Below are positions 21,927 through 35,400 of a stretch of 64,000 nucleotides of DNA, piece after piece. The stretch spans positions 4,362,001 to 4,426,000 of the forward strand of contig WPIO01000001.1 of the NCBI GenBank assembly GCA_009760855.2, read 5' to 3'. How positions within the stretch are numbered: the first letter of the stretch is position 1; each line of letters starts with the position of its first letter. The notes beneath the pieces are model-generated. The model saw only the letters and a program-made list of their open reading frames with translations. It was not told the DNA's origin and did no database searches. This DNA comes from Cristatella mucedo (lineage: Eukaryota; Bryozoa; Phylactolaemata; Cristatellidae). The position numbers and the translations under genes were made by a program.

Positions 21927-24900
21927 AGTTTGGCTACGACTTGATCGGCGCGGCAGAGATTCGAGGCGATATCTGGCGATCTCTTCAGTTGAGCACAACT
22001 TTGCCGGCGACCGAAGACTTTGTCGCGCTTCTCACGCATCGCTCGCCCGTTCGGCCGCCCGCCTGACTGACCGCCTGTCTGACAGGAGAGGCAGGAGATT
22101 TACTCAGTGCTCGGTCCGCTATGAGCGAGAGAGCTGAAGTGAAACTGAAGCGCTAAAGCGAACTTACCGAGTCGCGAAAACGAACGACTGAGAGAAAACG
22201 AACGACTGTCTAGGATGCGGATGCCCTTTTCTTTTTGCAGGTTTGCACCGCGACGGCTTTATCTGCCACTCCGACGGTGATCCCCGGTAAGAGCAACGTG
22301 TCCGACGCCTTTCCTGACGGCCCAGCAGAGATTACCACTGAGCGCCGTTAAGTAGGGAGTGGCCCTAGAGAACATGAACGCCCGTATCCGTCAACGAGCC
22401 GCTCGCGTAATATGTGTTGCGTGCGCAGCAGTATTTAGGAGGTACATTCGAAACTGCCAGCTTAGCAGCTATCAGCCGAATGTGAGGAGCCCAGGCGGTG
22501 TAGGCAGACTGCCACATAAGTCTATAGATCCCTTTTGTACAGAATAGACTCGCCAGTCGACAGCCAGCCAGGTGAAAGCTGCTAGAAACGAAAACACTCT
22601 GGCCGCCGGTTACTTCGTTATTAGCTCAGCTGTCCGCTTCTAATGGACTTCGTAAATACTTTTGCGTCTGAGTGTGTATGTAATACAATTGTCGTCTATT
22701 ATTATTAGTTGCAGTGTTCTTGAAACGAAGGTATGTTATTAGCTACGAATGCAACCATCTATTCGCTGGAGTAATCAGTTAGATATGCTCAAGCTGGAGC
22801 TAAATTGTGCGCAAGTTGAAGTGCACACGCCGTGAGCGTTTGTAGTTGATGCACCGTAAATGTAAGTTGCCTAAGAAGAGATTGAGTTATCTGAGGGCAC
22901 TATTTCAAATGCGTGCATTAAAATTATTATTATTTTAAAGCGGGATTCGCGGAGCACTGGCGCTACGCGGTACAGCCTGCGCTCCTCACGCTCGTCCTGT
23001 GGCGTTGCGCCGTGTCGCGTGGCGTCGTGCCGTAAATCTCCGATCTCCGAGCGGAGCTGTCGGAGCTGCAGCGAACCACCGCGACTCGTTCTCGCGCCGT
23101 CTAGCGCGACCGTACGTTTTCAGACTCGTTCGCCTGCCCGAATGCCAGCTGGACGTATTTCTCCTACAAGTGCTACTTGAGAACGTCCGCCGCGAACACG
23201 TGGCAAGGCGCTCGCGGCCTGTGCACGCAGGCCGGCGCCGACCTGGCCGTCGTCGAGCACGTCGCCGAGCTGGGCTATCTCAAGACGGCATGGTCGCCGA
23301 TCTACGACGTACATATCGGGCTGTACAAAGACAGCTACAGTGAGCCGACGACGCGCGCCGAGCAGCTTTGGCGCGCGTGCTCAACTGCCGCCACCGGCGC
23401 TCAGCTAATGATCAGCGGCCGGCCAGTTGGCTGCTAAATGCTTGCCGGCCGCCGGTCACGAGCGAGCCAACCTCGTAGCAGCGTCTTTCCCGAAGAGGAG
23501 TCTGAAGGATGATGAGGCTCTCGCTCTTGGCGCTCCGCGTCGTCGGTTTCAAAACCAGAGTTAAGCTGTAGACTTATGCGTACATTATCGAAGCGGCTGG
23601 AGAATTGTCTTCTCATTATACTGAGTGTCGGATCATTGCAACTTTTTTCTTTCTAGGAAAATAATTGAGTAGGCTCGCTAGCAATAGGGAATTTCAGTCT
23701 CTACATTTGTCTTTTGAAGTCGCGGTCTGCTATCTCTCTCTCTCTCTCTCTCTCTGGCACTTTTCTTTTTCTATTTCTCTCTAACCCCCTGTCTAGCTTA
23801 TCACCCGTCTCTCGCAAGTCTCGTTTTCGTTTATATTTCCCCTTCTTTCTCCAAGAAGTTAATCAAGGGCAATAGCAGTATACAATTTACAGGAAGGGAC
23901 ACTCGGCGAAGATAAATAAATCCAAATTCAAGAGGCAAAAGTGGCAGCTGATTGTTCCTATATGTTTGTGGATCGTAGTAGGACTCTACCCACAGATATT
24001 TTTTCCTTACAGGTGCACGCCCTGCGGCTGATCTAAATTATACCACTAGAAACCTGATTATCTACACTGTTCACTTATATACTTCGCCTTTCCATGTATT
24101 CTCCAGTCAAAAGATCAATGTTGCAGTGACATTTGTGGTGACTCACTAAATTATTCCGTGTCTCCGATTGAATACTTCATTTTATACATTTTAAATCCTT
24201 TATACCAACAGAACGTCTTTTTTAAGCAGCACCCTTACATAGTGCCAACAAAATTGATGGCTTTCAATATTTGATCGTACAGTCAATGCTACTACACAAG
24301 ATCTCAATAAGATTAGGCGTACTTCGAGCTTGTAGTAAGAACCACTTCGTAAGAGTACATTTTAATTCTCAATGTTCACATGAATTCTCAGCAGAGTTCG
24401 AGAACTAATATTACCGGAAAGTAAATTGTCATCTAAATTTTGTGCAGCTGCATCAATCACCCTGGCAGCCGATGTTTAATCTCTGTAGGTTCTTCTTGTA
24501 GCAGCTAGCTGAAATCGTATGAGAAATATCAGTTCTCGTGAATGACGTGAAGACCCCTAGCTAAGCTAAGTAGTCAGCTCGGCAAGCACACTAACAATAT
24601 CTCATCAGCTTGCTAAACACAACCAAATATGAGGCTGAAATCCAGCATAATGTTACCACTGCCCTCGTTTTAGGCAAACCAAGCAAGCTAAGATAAATCA
24701 ACAGGCATTAATATTATTAAAAAAAGTATTGTCATGAATAATAATAAAAACGAGACAGCATAATTCATATCAAAGTGCACAGGGCATGCACGAAAGTCAC
24801 CCTAGTGGTTTTAGTCTCAATTGTTACAAAATGCTGTCACTCACCTGCCATTGACCAGTCGCTCAACACTGCTGATACTTCTTGTCCTGCGTGTGGGCGG

Positions 24901-27900
24901 CATATGCCCACAATAAAAGAGCTGTTGGATGTTCAGCAGATGCTAACGACTACAGCCACTAGCATTTGACCTGCATTCAGCACAGCTACTGGAAACATGT
25001 CTGCAGGTATTTCACGGTACTGCTTTGCTCATTACGGAGCTGATGCAAGTGGAAATCGTGACTTCTAGTCAAGCTTTTGCAGTGACAGATTTGTTGGCGT
25101 CGCAGATACACAGTTCAAATTGACCGAGCTAAGTAAGCTGGCTGAGGCTGAACGACACCAGTCTAGTTTTGAAAGTTTTGACTCAAAAGTCAATGCGCTC
25201 TGGCGATATTTAGCAGCTGGCGTCATGGTCACGACGACCTAGTTTGCTAGAATGAGAGAAAGCGTGCGAAGAGCAGATCATTATAGCAGAGCCTGTGCAT
25301 CCCTTAAACGTGAATTGAGAGCGGCTTCAATTTATGTGCGGCTTTAATCACCTCAGGAGCAACTCACGATTGAGACGAACCCCTGGCTCACACCCATGCT
25401 GGCTCAGCTGCGGTCGCCAGCTCAGCTTAAAGTCCTGCACTAGCGAGACGCACCCCATTTACAAGTGCCGTCGCATTTGCTTTCCCGATTGTACGTTACA
25501 GGTGGTCAAACGATGTGGGTAGACGGTGCAATGGAAAAGCAACATTTAACTTGGTACGATTCTTCGACGTCGCAGGTGTTCTCCAACAAGTGCTTCTACG
25601 TACAGCTCACGACAGGCTTCTATTATTACGACGAGCAGTGTAGCTCACTTCGCTACGGCATTTGTCAAATGGGTGAGTTTCCCTACTACCGGAAGTAATA
25701 ATAATAATAACAATAGTAATAATGACGCACTTGATAAATCACCCTCAGAGAACTAAATCTCTTTCTAGGCGCTTCACATTTGCTGTAAAGGGAAGCACGA
25801 TTGAATTGTAAGTAATATCATACTTGATAAACACGAATTATATGGTTAGGGGTGACATGCACAGGGTCAGCATGCAAATGTGGTTAGTGGCAGCAAACAC
25901 AGTGTCAGCACAAATAAGCACATGAAGGACAAATCACGGGGACCCACTAAATGCTGTCATAAATAGGTGTGTTTTTAAGTTTTCTTTTTAAATGTGGTCA
26001 AGTCAGGGGATGTTCTGACACAAGTCGGGAGTGAGTTACAGGCTTTGGGAGCATACGAACTAAATGCATGGTCTCCAACAGTTTTGAGGTTTGTACGAGG
26101 TATTGGTAAACTGTTAGATTCCGAAAAGTGGGTGGTGCGACGCTTGGCCTGGCGTGGAAGTAGATCTGAGAGATATGCTGGAGCCAAAGAATGAAGTAAC
26201 CTAAAAGTGAGCCACAAAACCATGAAGTTGATCCGTTGCTTAACTGGTTGCCAGTGCATGTCGGCGAGAAGTGGTGTGGTGTGGCAACTGCAACGCTCAT
26301 GAGAGACAATCCTCGCTGCAGAGTTTTGCACCAGCTGTAAGTGCCTGATTGCACTAGCCGGTAGGCCAGCAAGCAGCGAGTTACCGAAGTCAAGACGGGA
26401 TGTCACACATGCATTGACCAACTTAGATCTAGTATCCATATCTAAACATGCCCGAATTTTAGAAATGCTGTGTAGCTGAAAGAAGGCAGACTTGATTGTG
26501 GAGCTGATGTGGTCGTCTAACAAATAGCCAGTTTGGAATATGATATTTAGATTTCGTGCAGATTCAACAAGTGATATGCTGGCAATGCCAATTTTGAGAG
26601 TCAGCGTTTACAGTTTCTGAATCACATTTGGTTGGCCCATATCTAGCAAGTTAGTTTTATCCTCATTTAGTTTGAGAAAATTTGCTGCCATCTATGTGCA
26701 AATGTCATCAATACATGCAGCAAGGGAGCTGAGAGAATTCAAGGTGCTCGAAGGCCTGGATGGATCAAAGCAAAGGTACAACTGAGTGTCATGCGCATTA
26801 AAGTGAAATCCCAGATTGTGCTTGGCAATCACATCAGCAAGAAGGAGAGTTTAAACCGTGAAAAGAACCGGAACTCTCACGGATCTCTGAGGTACCCCAT
26901 ATTTCAGAGGTACCTCGGACGATCTTTGTACGCCCACATCAGTACTCTCGAGTATCCCACTGAGATGGGACCTGAACCACTGCAGAGCAGTGCCAGTGAT
27001 GCACAGGTGAGATGAAAGACGCTCAAGACGAACTTGTTGATTGATAGTGTCAAAAGCTACCGAACGATTGAGCAAAGCAAGCAGAGATACTCTACCCGCA
27101 TCTGCAATCCTAAGTAGGTAGATGTAACTCGAAGCAATGCTGATTCTGTGGAGTGATTAGCTCTAAAGCCAGACTGGAACTTACTAGCAAGGTTTGAAGT
27201 TTCAATATACGAGTTCAGCTACTCTGTCACGACTCGTTCCAGTGTCTCTGATATGAATGGTAGAAGGGAGACTCGGCAGCAGTTGCTCAAGTTCTCTTGG
27301 TCCAGTGTCGCTTTCTTGAGTAAGCAATCATGAAGTCAGTTAAAGGAACCCGTTTTAGCAAGGCTTTACGTTCTCAGTTTATTATCTCCCTCGTGGATGT
27401 TTTTCAGCTTGGCAGGTTTATTAGAAGCTTGTATTTCGAAAACGTAGTTTTCTTCCAGTCAAGATGAGTCAAGCGCTTTCAACTCGGCGAAAGCTTGTCA
27501 ACGGGTTCCTAGTGGGGAGCTGCTGGAACCATCTGGCGAGTTCGCGGCCTCAGTCTCTTCCAGCTGGTCGAGAACAGATCTGTCACGAGGTAGTGGAGTC
27601 GAAAAAATCTTATAAATGGTGAAAAACTCGTAATCGAATTGTTGCTTTGTGATGCTAAATGAGGTTCTCTTGATGTCAGCATGGTCGGTGTCACATCGAA
27701 GTAGCTGTCTGCAAGCAGTAAAGCCAGTGTTTGTGAGTGACTATGGCACGCCTGTAGGGCACTTCAGCAAACAGCCCTGGAAAGCGAACCTGAGGCAGCA
27801 CATCTTAGGCTTACCGTCGGGTAAGCATCGTAAGGAATACACAGTGGTCCTGGAAACCTGGATGGAAGTGACTAATTTAAAGACGCCTAGAGTAGGCTAG

Positions 27901-29345
27901 TCCAGTGGATCACCTTCCATGCGAAACGTCGAGATGTTTCTGAAGAATTTACTCAGAAGGCTGCTTTCTGGTTGACTAAAAATGAATTAAACTAAAGATT
28001 AGGTCATCTGATTGAAACAGCCGCATGGCGGAAGAAGAGACTTAGCTGCTATCACTCGACTTGCAGCAAGCAATAAAGGTTTGTCTTCTCTAGGACTCGA
28101 ACCCATTACATTGGTTGTAAAGTAAGATTGTCTTAACCAGGCGCTGTTTCTTAGCTGATGTGCTTTCGGCGAGCACGTTGTGAACCGATTTCTAGTGTGA
28201 GTAAACCCCCTCAGTAATAGGGTAAGGTATTTATTAGGGTGGCAAGCAGGGTTTTCTCTTTTAAACCGGTATACTGAGGTTGCCTGTTTGTCGAACTGTG
28301 CATTCGGCACGCAGCTTCGTACTTTCCGAATCAGTGTATGCATCTTTGCCGACACAATTAAGTTCACTTCCACAATCATCGGAGCACAAATTAAGGCCAG
28401 GCATAAATAATGCAAGAGAAGAAAAAATGCAATGATAATGGCAATTATTGACGTAGGATTACGTGCTATTCAGATTGAGCAGTTTTGGCACCTAGCTTAA
28501 CATTTTCATGCCGAAGGGAAGCCAACTTTCCTTCTAAATTGGACCACATCATCATGTCGGGCAGTGCGCCTCATCGGTTCAGCTTCAGTCTCCGAATTCG
28601 GAGCACTCGTTTCTATGTCGTTGAAATCCAGTGAGGCTTCTAGGCTGCGTCTTTGACACAGACCTAAATCCAAATCGAAATGACACGCCGTAGTCCTTTA
28701 GAGGAGGTAAAAGAGCGATTCCGAGTGCCCAGCCTTGGGCAAACTGATTTATTTTTTTTTAGAAGAGACGATCACTTTACTTACTTAGATTTTATTACTT
28801 AGATTACTTAGAGCGAGATTACCGAAATTTATTGAAGCTAATGGAATCTAATGTTTCCCATCTGTGACTTTACACAGTGACAAAGACTATGGGGTGTTCC
28901 GTTAAATTTATTCCGAAGCCCATTCATAGCCCAAGCGGTTTTCGGTGTGGAGATAGTAGCCAACAGACGGTGACTCTTTCAGTAGGGATAACGTTAAAAG
29001 AATCGCTGAATGAGGAGGACAATCAAGGAAGTGAGTAGGAATAAAGTACCAGAGCCTGACGGCTTGAAATGGTTTTTCATAGCCTACAGCGGAAGATGTC
29101 GGTGCCTAAGAGCTGTGGGATTGAATTTCTCTGTTGCCGATCGTAAGAGTTCATGCTTCGGTCGTGAAAGAAGCCTACCGAGTGAAGCACTTTCGCAGTT
29201 TCAGGTTCCACTCACGAAAGAGATCGTCGAGCTGTGTTAATCAGAAAGTGTCACTCGTAGAGTCCTTTACGCTTTCAGCTCAACAGTTGTAAATAGGTCA
29301 CTTGGACTAGGGTTGGAACTCAGTCGGCTTACTCCCACATCATCA

Positions 29346-29408
<63 letters not shown>

Positions 29409-32400
29409 CCGTGCGACCAGGAGAGAAAAATACTTGGCATATAGTGGTATAGTGAAACGCTTCCGGCTCCCACCCGGACACACTCAATTAAGTCAGAAGT
29501 TTTCCAAACCAGAGACATTGTACTGCCGCAGGTCTTGACAATTGGGACGTACCTGCCTATCCTAACCTTGTTCGTCAGGGTCAGTTGCCAGGTGGCGAGA
29601 CCGTGAAACGAACAGGGTATCTATAAGGAAAGATTTATTGAAAAAGACCGTGTTTGCATCTATAACAAAAAGGTTATGAAAAGACCATATTCTAGATTAC
29701 GTGGCTCCCGAAGCCGGGAATGCAGCAAAAAAGCCATCACGACAAGCTGGATAATAATAGTACAGCCTTAGTAGGCAGCCAAAACTGTGGCCCACTCTGA
29801 CATTATTGATAGCTAGAGATTATTGGACTATGTGCAAGCTTCCACAATGTCGCTTTAATTATCTGTGAGTGCTGCACTTCAGGCCTATGACACATTGAGC
29901 CTAGCTAGCAGTTAGCAAGTGAACTGTCGGACTAGTGTCATCGAAAATCTGCAATGGCTTGCTTTAGAGTTAATCGTCGCTTTATTCGGGTGGTTAACTG
30001 AGGGGAAGGTCCTCAAGGCTCATCCACAGCCATTTAAACAAGTCTGTTGAATCAGCTCACCCATTATTGTTAAAGATCCTACGATTACACTATTAAAAAC
30101 CTCACTCAAAAAATTTCCACACAAATTTATCGCGTCAGCATGGTTGATCCATTCTGGGCCACCAATAACCTTCCATGAATCTAAGGTCATCTGTGTGGCT
30201 AATATAGTCACGTGATATTTCGACGTACTTGTTTGTAGAGGCGACTCAAACGTCCTTGGTGGCACCCTTTGAAGAAAGCTCTGTCCGTGTTGGCGCTGTG
30301 TCAGCAGCAGTGTATAACCTCACCACTGGCTACAGCACACAGCAGTGCACAGTCGCTTGCAACATGATGAACGCAAGGTATGCACTCCAGCCGGCTGGGA
30401 GCTGTTAAAAGTGGTAGTTTTTAACAGTTTTTGTTCGAGTGTTGCACATTGAGTTTGTCTCTGCCCTAACGAGAGCCTGTCTTTGCAGCTAATGTCCTTG
30501 GAAAAATACTGAGCTCCAGGTACTCACGGGCGGTACACTACTTTCCGTGACCTCGTCATTAAAACAGAGATACGAGCTGTTGTTTTTCAATGTTCGTTTT
30601 AGCTACGGGGCTTTGGTGGAGAGGATGTGCATGTGTCTCTTCAATTTGACCAGCGTCACACAGTGTCCTAACAGTGTATGTACGACTGTACCTGTAAGCA
30701 TTTTCCCAACGCACAAAATCCTCAGCTACACAGTAAGCACGACATCCCAAATGCCAAGTAAGTCAATTGCCCAAGAAAATAAGCTAAACGGTCGCGGATT
30801 TCCTAATTACTGTAACTTTATTACCCAAAGGAATTTTAGTGATCATTGTTGCTAACAGAAAGATTAAGGCTTGAGCTTGAAATTGACCTTACAAAACCAT
30901 ACAATCGTGCCTCCGGTTGTGAATGATGTCTATGATGTACAGAGTTCTATGATGGGCCGTGCACATATTTTATAGCTTGGCCTGCCTATTGCTCGCATGC
31001 AGTTGTCATGGTGCGTCTAAAAAGTCCCCATGGTCGCAAAACGGAATGGTTACATGTTCCTGTAGTTATTATACAACAAAATGCACTAAAATTTAATAAG
31101 AAATATGTACTGTATGTCTTTCCACAAGATTGTTGGATAAAGAAAACAGCAAGAGCAACCACGCTAGATGTTCGAGCAAATTTGTCTTGTAATTCTTCTT
31201 TCAATGGAAGCCAATAGAATAGTGACTAAGCCTAGAAAATACGAATATGCAGCACAGAAAGTCGAGGCCCCGAGTTTATTCTTCATCCAATATGACTGGA
31301 AAATGGATCAATAACTGACTGCAACTAGAAGAACTCCAGTGCTTGCATATCTATAAACAAGCATGATCTGCACTCTTTTCTTGTTAAATGGCTCAGTTCT
31401 AGCACTAAACCGAAAGATCATCCACTACATAAGAGACAAACCCTTATTATGTGTGACTTCAACATTCATTTTGATATCTTATCCTGCACCTTCAGCAATG
31501 AATTTCGTGCACTGACTGAATAATTATCTATAATGGCTCTACTATGCATGGCCATACTCACATCAAGCGTCGCAAGTTCGACCAAATTTTCTCATACAAC
31601 TGCAATATGTCACCACCAATTTATTAATAAATCCTGCTTATCTCACCACATAGAGATCTCATTCAATCTACAATGTATGCCCTTCCGTCCTCATCTAGAA
31701 TCACCTGTAAATTGCTTAACATCAAGACCTTTGATTTCGATGCTGTCCGTGCCACAATATCTGCTTCGCCTCTGCTGCTAAATCCCCCTTCCGAACTGTC
31801 ATCATTAGTAGATTGTTACAGCGTGTGAAACTAATTGACATGCTCGACGAGTGTGCACCTCTGAATAAGCATTGTTTGCCCTCGCTTTGATGGCGTATGG
31901 TTTACAACAGACATTAAACTAGCCGGATCTACTGAGCTCAAGTTTAAAGCATGCAAAAGATCAAGACTGACTGTCCATCGACTGGCAAATGAGGACTACT
32001 GTGTGCCGTACCAATCGACCCTTGCAAAGTTTACCTTCTACAACAAGCTAGGCTGTGTCTAGCTTCTACAAAAACATTGTTGAATCGCAGATGCACAAAC
32101 CAAAAAAGCTGATGTCAAAGATAAACCATCTCTGTAACCACTCCTAGTTTATCTCCTTACTGAATTATCCCTGTGATGATCTAGCTGATTGATTCTCCAG
32201 CTTCTTTGTCGAAAAGATAGACAAGATCAGGCAGTCCATCCCAGAGATGGTAGCATCTCCCCCTAGAAACCTGTTCCTCATTTCCATGCAGCACCTTGGT
32301 GTCTACATTTAAGGAAGTCACTAGTGACCTCGTCCTGAAGTTCATATCCAAATCAAAGAAGACAACGAGTCCTTTGGACCCTATTCCCACGGTCCACGAT

Positions 32401-35400
32401 TCAGAGGGACCCACTGAATGCTGTCCTCTATAGGTGTGTTTCTAAGTTATTTTGAAATGTGGTCAAGTCAAGGGATGTTCTGCCGCAAGGCGAGAGTGAG
32501 TTCCAGGCTTTGGGAGCAAACGAACTAAATGGATGGCCTCCAAAGGATTTGAGGTTTGTACGAGGTAGTGATAAACTGTTGGATCCCGAAAAGCAGGTGG
32601 TAGGATACTTGGCCTGGTAGGGGAGTAGATCTGAGAGATAGGCTAGAGCTATAGAATGAAGTGACCTAAAAATGAGGGAGAAAACTTTGAAGTCGATCCA
32701 TTGCTTGACTTTTAGCCAGTGCAGGTCTGCGAGAAGTGGTGTGATGTGGCAACTGTGACGCTCACGACAGACAAGCCTAGCTTCAGAGTTTTGCACCGGC
32801 TGCAATCGCCTGATTGCACATGCCAGTGGGCAAGCAAGCAGTGAGTTACAGAAGTCAAGTCGGGATGTCACAAATGCATGGACCAACTTAGACGTGGTAT
32901 CCCTATCTAAACAAGCCCAACTTTTAGCAATGTTATGTAGGTAAAAGTAGGCCGATTTGACTGTGGAGCTGATGTGGTCGTTAAAGGAGGGGTCACTTTG
33001 GAACATGAAGCCTAGATTTCGAGCTGATTCAATAGGAGATATGCTGGCAGAGCCAATTTTGTTCGTCAGCCCTTCCAATTTGTGCATCACACTGGTTTTA
33101 CCCATAACTAGTAAGCTAGTTTTATCGTAGTTTAGTTCTAGAAAACTTGCTGCCATCCCTGTGTGGATGTCATCAATGCATGCAGCAAGTGAGTTGAGAG
33201 AATTTGAGGTGCTCGAAGGCTGGGAGGGATAAAAGCAAAAGTGCAACTGAGTGTCATCCTCATAGAAGGGAAAGCCTAGATTGTGCTTGGCAATCACATC
33301 AGCAAGAGGGAGAGTATAAACCGTGAAAAGGACCGGACCTAGCACAGAGCCCTGAGGTACTCCATATTTTAGAGGTACTTCAGATGATCTTTGTCCATTC
33401 ACGTCAATACTCTGGAGTCTCCCACTGAGATAGGACCTGAACCACAGCAGAGCAGTGCCAGTGATGCCCAGGCGAGATGAGAGGCGCTCTAGAAGTACTT
33501 TGTGATCGATGGTATCAAAAGCAGCCGAAAGATCAAGCAAAACAAGAAGAGACACTCTACCCATGTCTGCATTCCTAAGTAGGTCGTTGTAAACCGTAAG
33601 CAATGCTGATTCTGTGGAATGATTGGCTCTAAAGCCAGACTGGAACTTACTAGCAAGGATTGAAGTTTTAATATGTGACTTCAGCTGATCTGCCACGACT
33701 CGTTCCAGTGTCTTTGATAGGAATGGTATAAGGGAGACAGGGCGGAAGTTGCTCAAGTTCTCTTGGTCTAGTGTCGGTTCTTTAGAAGTGGCCTGACATC
33801 AGCTTCTTGGAAAGGTGCTGGGACATGACCTGAGGCTAATGACATATTAATGATGTTAGTTATACATGACAGCAGCATATCAATGCAGTTTATGAGTAGG
33901 ACAGTGGGAATAGGGTCCAGAGGACTTTTTGTCTTCTTTGATTGGGATATGAACTTTAGGACGAGATCACTAGTGACCTGCTTAAATGTAGACATTGAGG
34001 TGCAGCCAGGAATCAGGGAACAGCATTCAAGGGAGGATGTTGTCATCGCAGAAAAAGATGGACTCCCCGATCTTGTCTATCTTCTGCACAAAGAATCGAG
34101 AGAAGCGATCGGCTTGGTCATCACAAGGATGATCAGTTAAGGAGCTAACCTGGTAGCGGTTGAGGAGATCGTTGATCGTCGACATCAGCATTTTTCGATT
34201 GTGCATCTGTGGTTCAACAATGTTTTTATAGAAACTAGACTTGGCTCTTGCTAGGATAGATTGGTACGACCTACAGTAGTTATCATATGTCTGTCGATGG
34301 ACAGTCAGTCCTGATCTTTTGTATGCCTTTTTAAGCTTGGGCTTAGTAGACCTGGGTAGTTTGATGTCTGTGGTAAACCATAGGCCGTTTGCGCGAGGGC
34401 GCACGGTAGGATAAGTCAGAGGTTTAAACTTGTCGAGCTTGTCAGCTAGTGTCGAGTAGCAGCTATCTACCAATGATGACAGATCGGAGGGAGCAATGAG
34501 CAGCAGAGGTGATGCAGATATTCTCGTACGGACAGCGTCGATGTCAAGGGTCTTCAGGTTTCGCGATTCACAGGTTATTTTAGAGGGGGAGGCAGGCACA
34601 CACTGTTGATTGAATGAGATCTGCATGTGGTCAGATAAGCAGGATTTGGTAACAGTTGGCGACGACAAAGGGCAGCTGTATGATTAAATTTGGTCCAGTG
34701 TATGACCCTTGATGTGAGTAGGGCCATGCACACGAGCCACAAGAGACAACGAGTCAGTTAAAGCACGAAATTCAGTGCTGAAGGTGTCAGATAAGTTGTT
34801 AAAGTGAACGCTGAAATCCCCCATAGCGAGGAAGGATCGATTTCTTGCACACAGAATCGAAATGAAATCGAAGAAATCTGAGATACAGGAGGATTTGATA
34901 ACAGGTGGGCGATAGACTAGTGCCACTATGGGTAGCTTGTTTTCAGGTGAGACTAAGACAATTGATTCAAAAGAATGCTTCGAGGGTACTGAAAATGGCT
35001 TAAAGATGAATTTCGATCACACGATAAAAGCAAATCCACCTCCAGTTTTGATTGATCTAGTAGTCTGAAAGAATGAGAAACCAGTCGGGCTCAATCTTTA
35101 ATAGTCCGGCAGTTTATCGATTTTAGCCAAGTTTCTGTTAGGGCGAGCAGGTCGAGATCATTTTCAGGAATAACGTTGCTTAGGACAGTATTTAGTGGGT
35201 CCCTGTGATTCGTCCTTGATGTGCTTATGCGTGCTGACACTGTGCATGCTGCCACTAACCACATTTGCATGCTGACCCTGTGCATGTCACCCCTAACCAT
35301 ATTATTCATTTTGTTTGTTTTTCAAGCATGATTTTACTTACCATTCAATAGCATTTCACTTTGCAGCAAATGTTAAGCGCTTAGAAATAGATTGAGTTCT

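Larger units (their letters stand above)
27346..30238. other. Remaining part of intron 4
   Basis: tRNA-like SINE head at 28.1 kb, (CT)n at 29.35 kb. A 76-codon ORF at 29010 begins with KEVSRNKVPEPDGLKW, which resembles the N-x-x-PGPDGI motif of LINE reverse transcriptases, but nothing after it continues the match. Confidence 0.45.
32395..35185 (-). mobile_element. CR1/L2-like LINE, best-preserved copy
   Basis: Minus-strand element of about 2.8 kb: endonuclease part near 35180-34100 (motifs LALTETWL, MGDFSVHF, LSDHMQISF), a linker, and a reverse transcriptase ending at 32428, followed by the first part of the 3' UTR. It is disrupted by at least one stop (about 34684) and a frame change near 33760. 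The 3' UTR is cut at about 32395 where it meets a second copy in the opposite orientation. Family placement rests on the exonuclease/endonuclease/phosphatase plus RT layout and on sister copies ending in (ATT)n rather than poly(A). Confidence 0.9.

Noticed and set aside
21638-22137. 158-codon plus ORF with Arg-Glu repeats and 133-codon minus ORF with Leu-Ser repeats
   Set aside because: Open only because of (GA)n and GC-rich sequence; overlaps intron 1 of the receptor gene.
23340-23437. Read-through of lectin exon 3 to the stop at 23437
   Set aside because: The residues after 23339 do not continue the lectin fold, while exon 4 does, in the correct phase.
28085-28150. tRNA gene on the minus strand
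   Set aside because: A and B boxes are good, but the acceptor and anticodon stems do not pair; treated as a SINE head.
29010-29240. KEVSRNKVPEPDGLKW as the start of a reverse transcriptase
   Set aside because: Only one short motif resembles RTs; the following residues do not continue the match.
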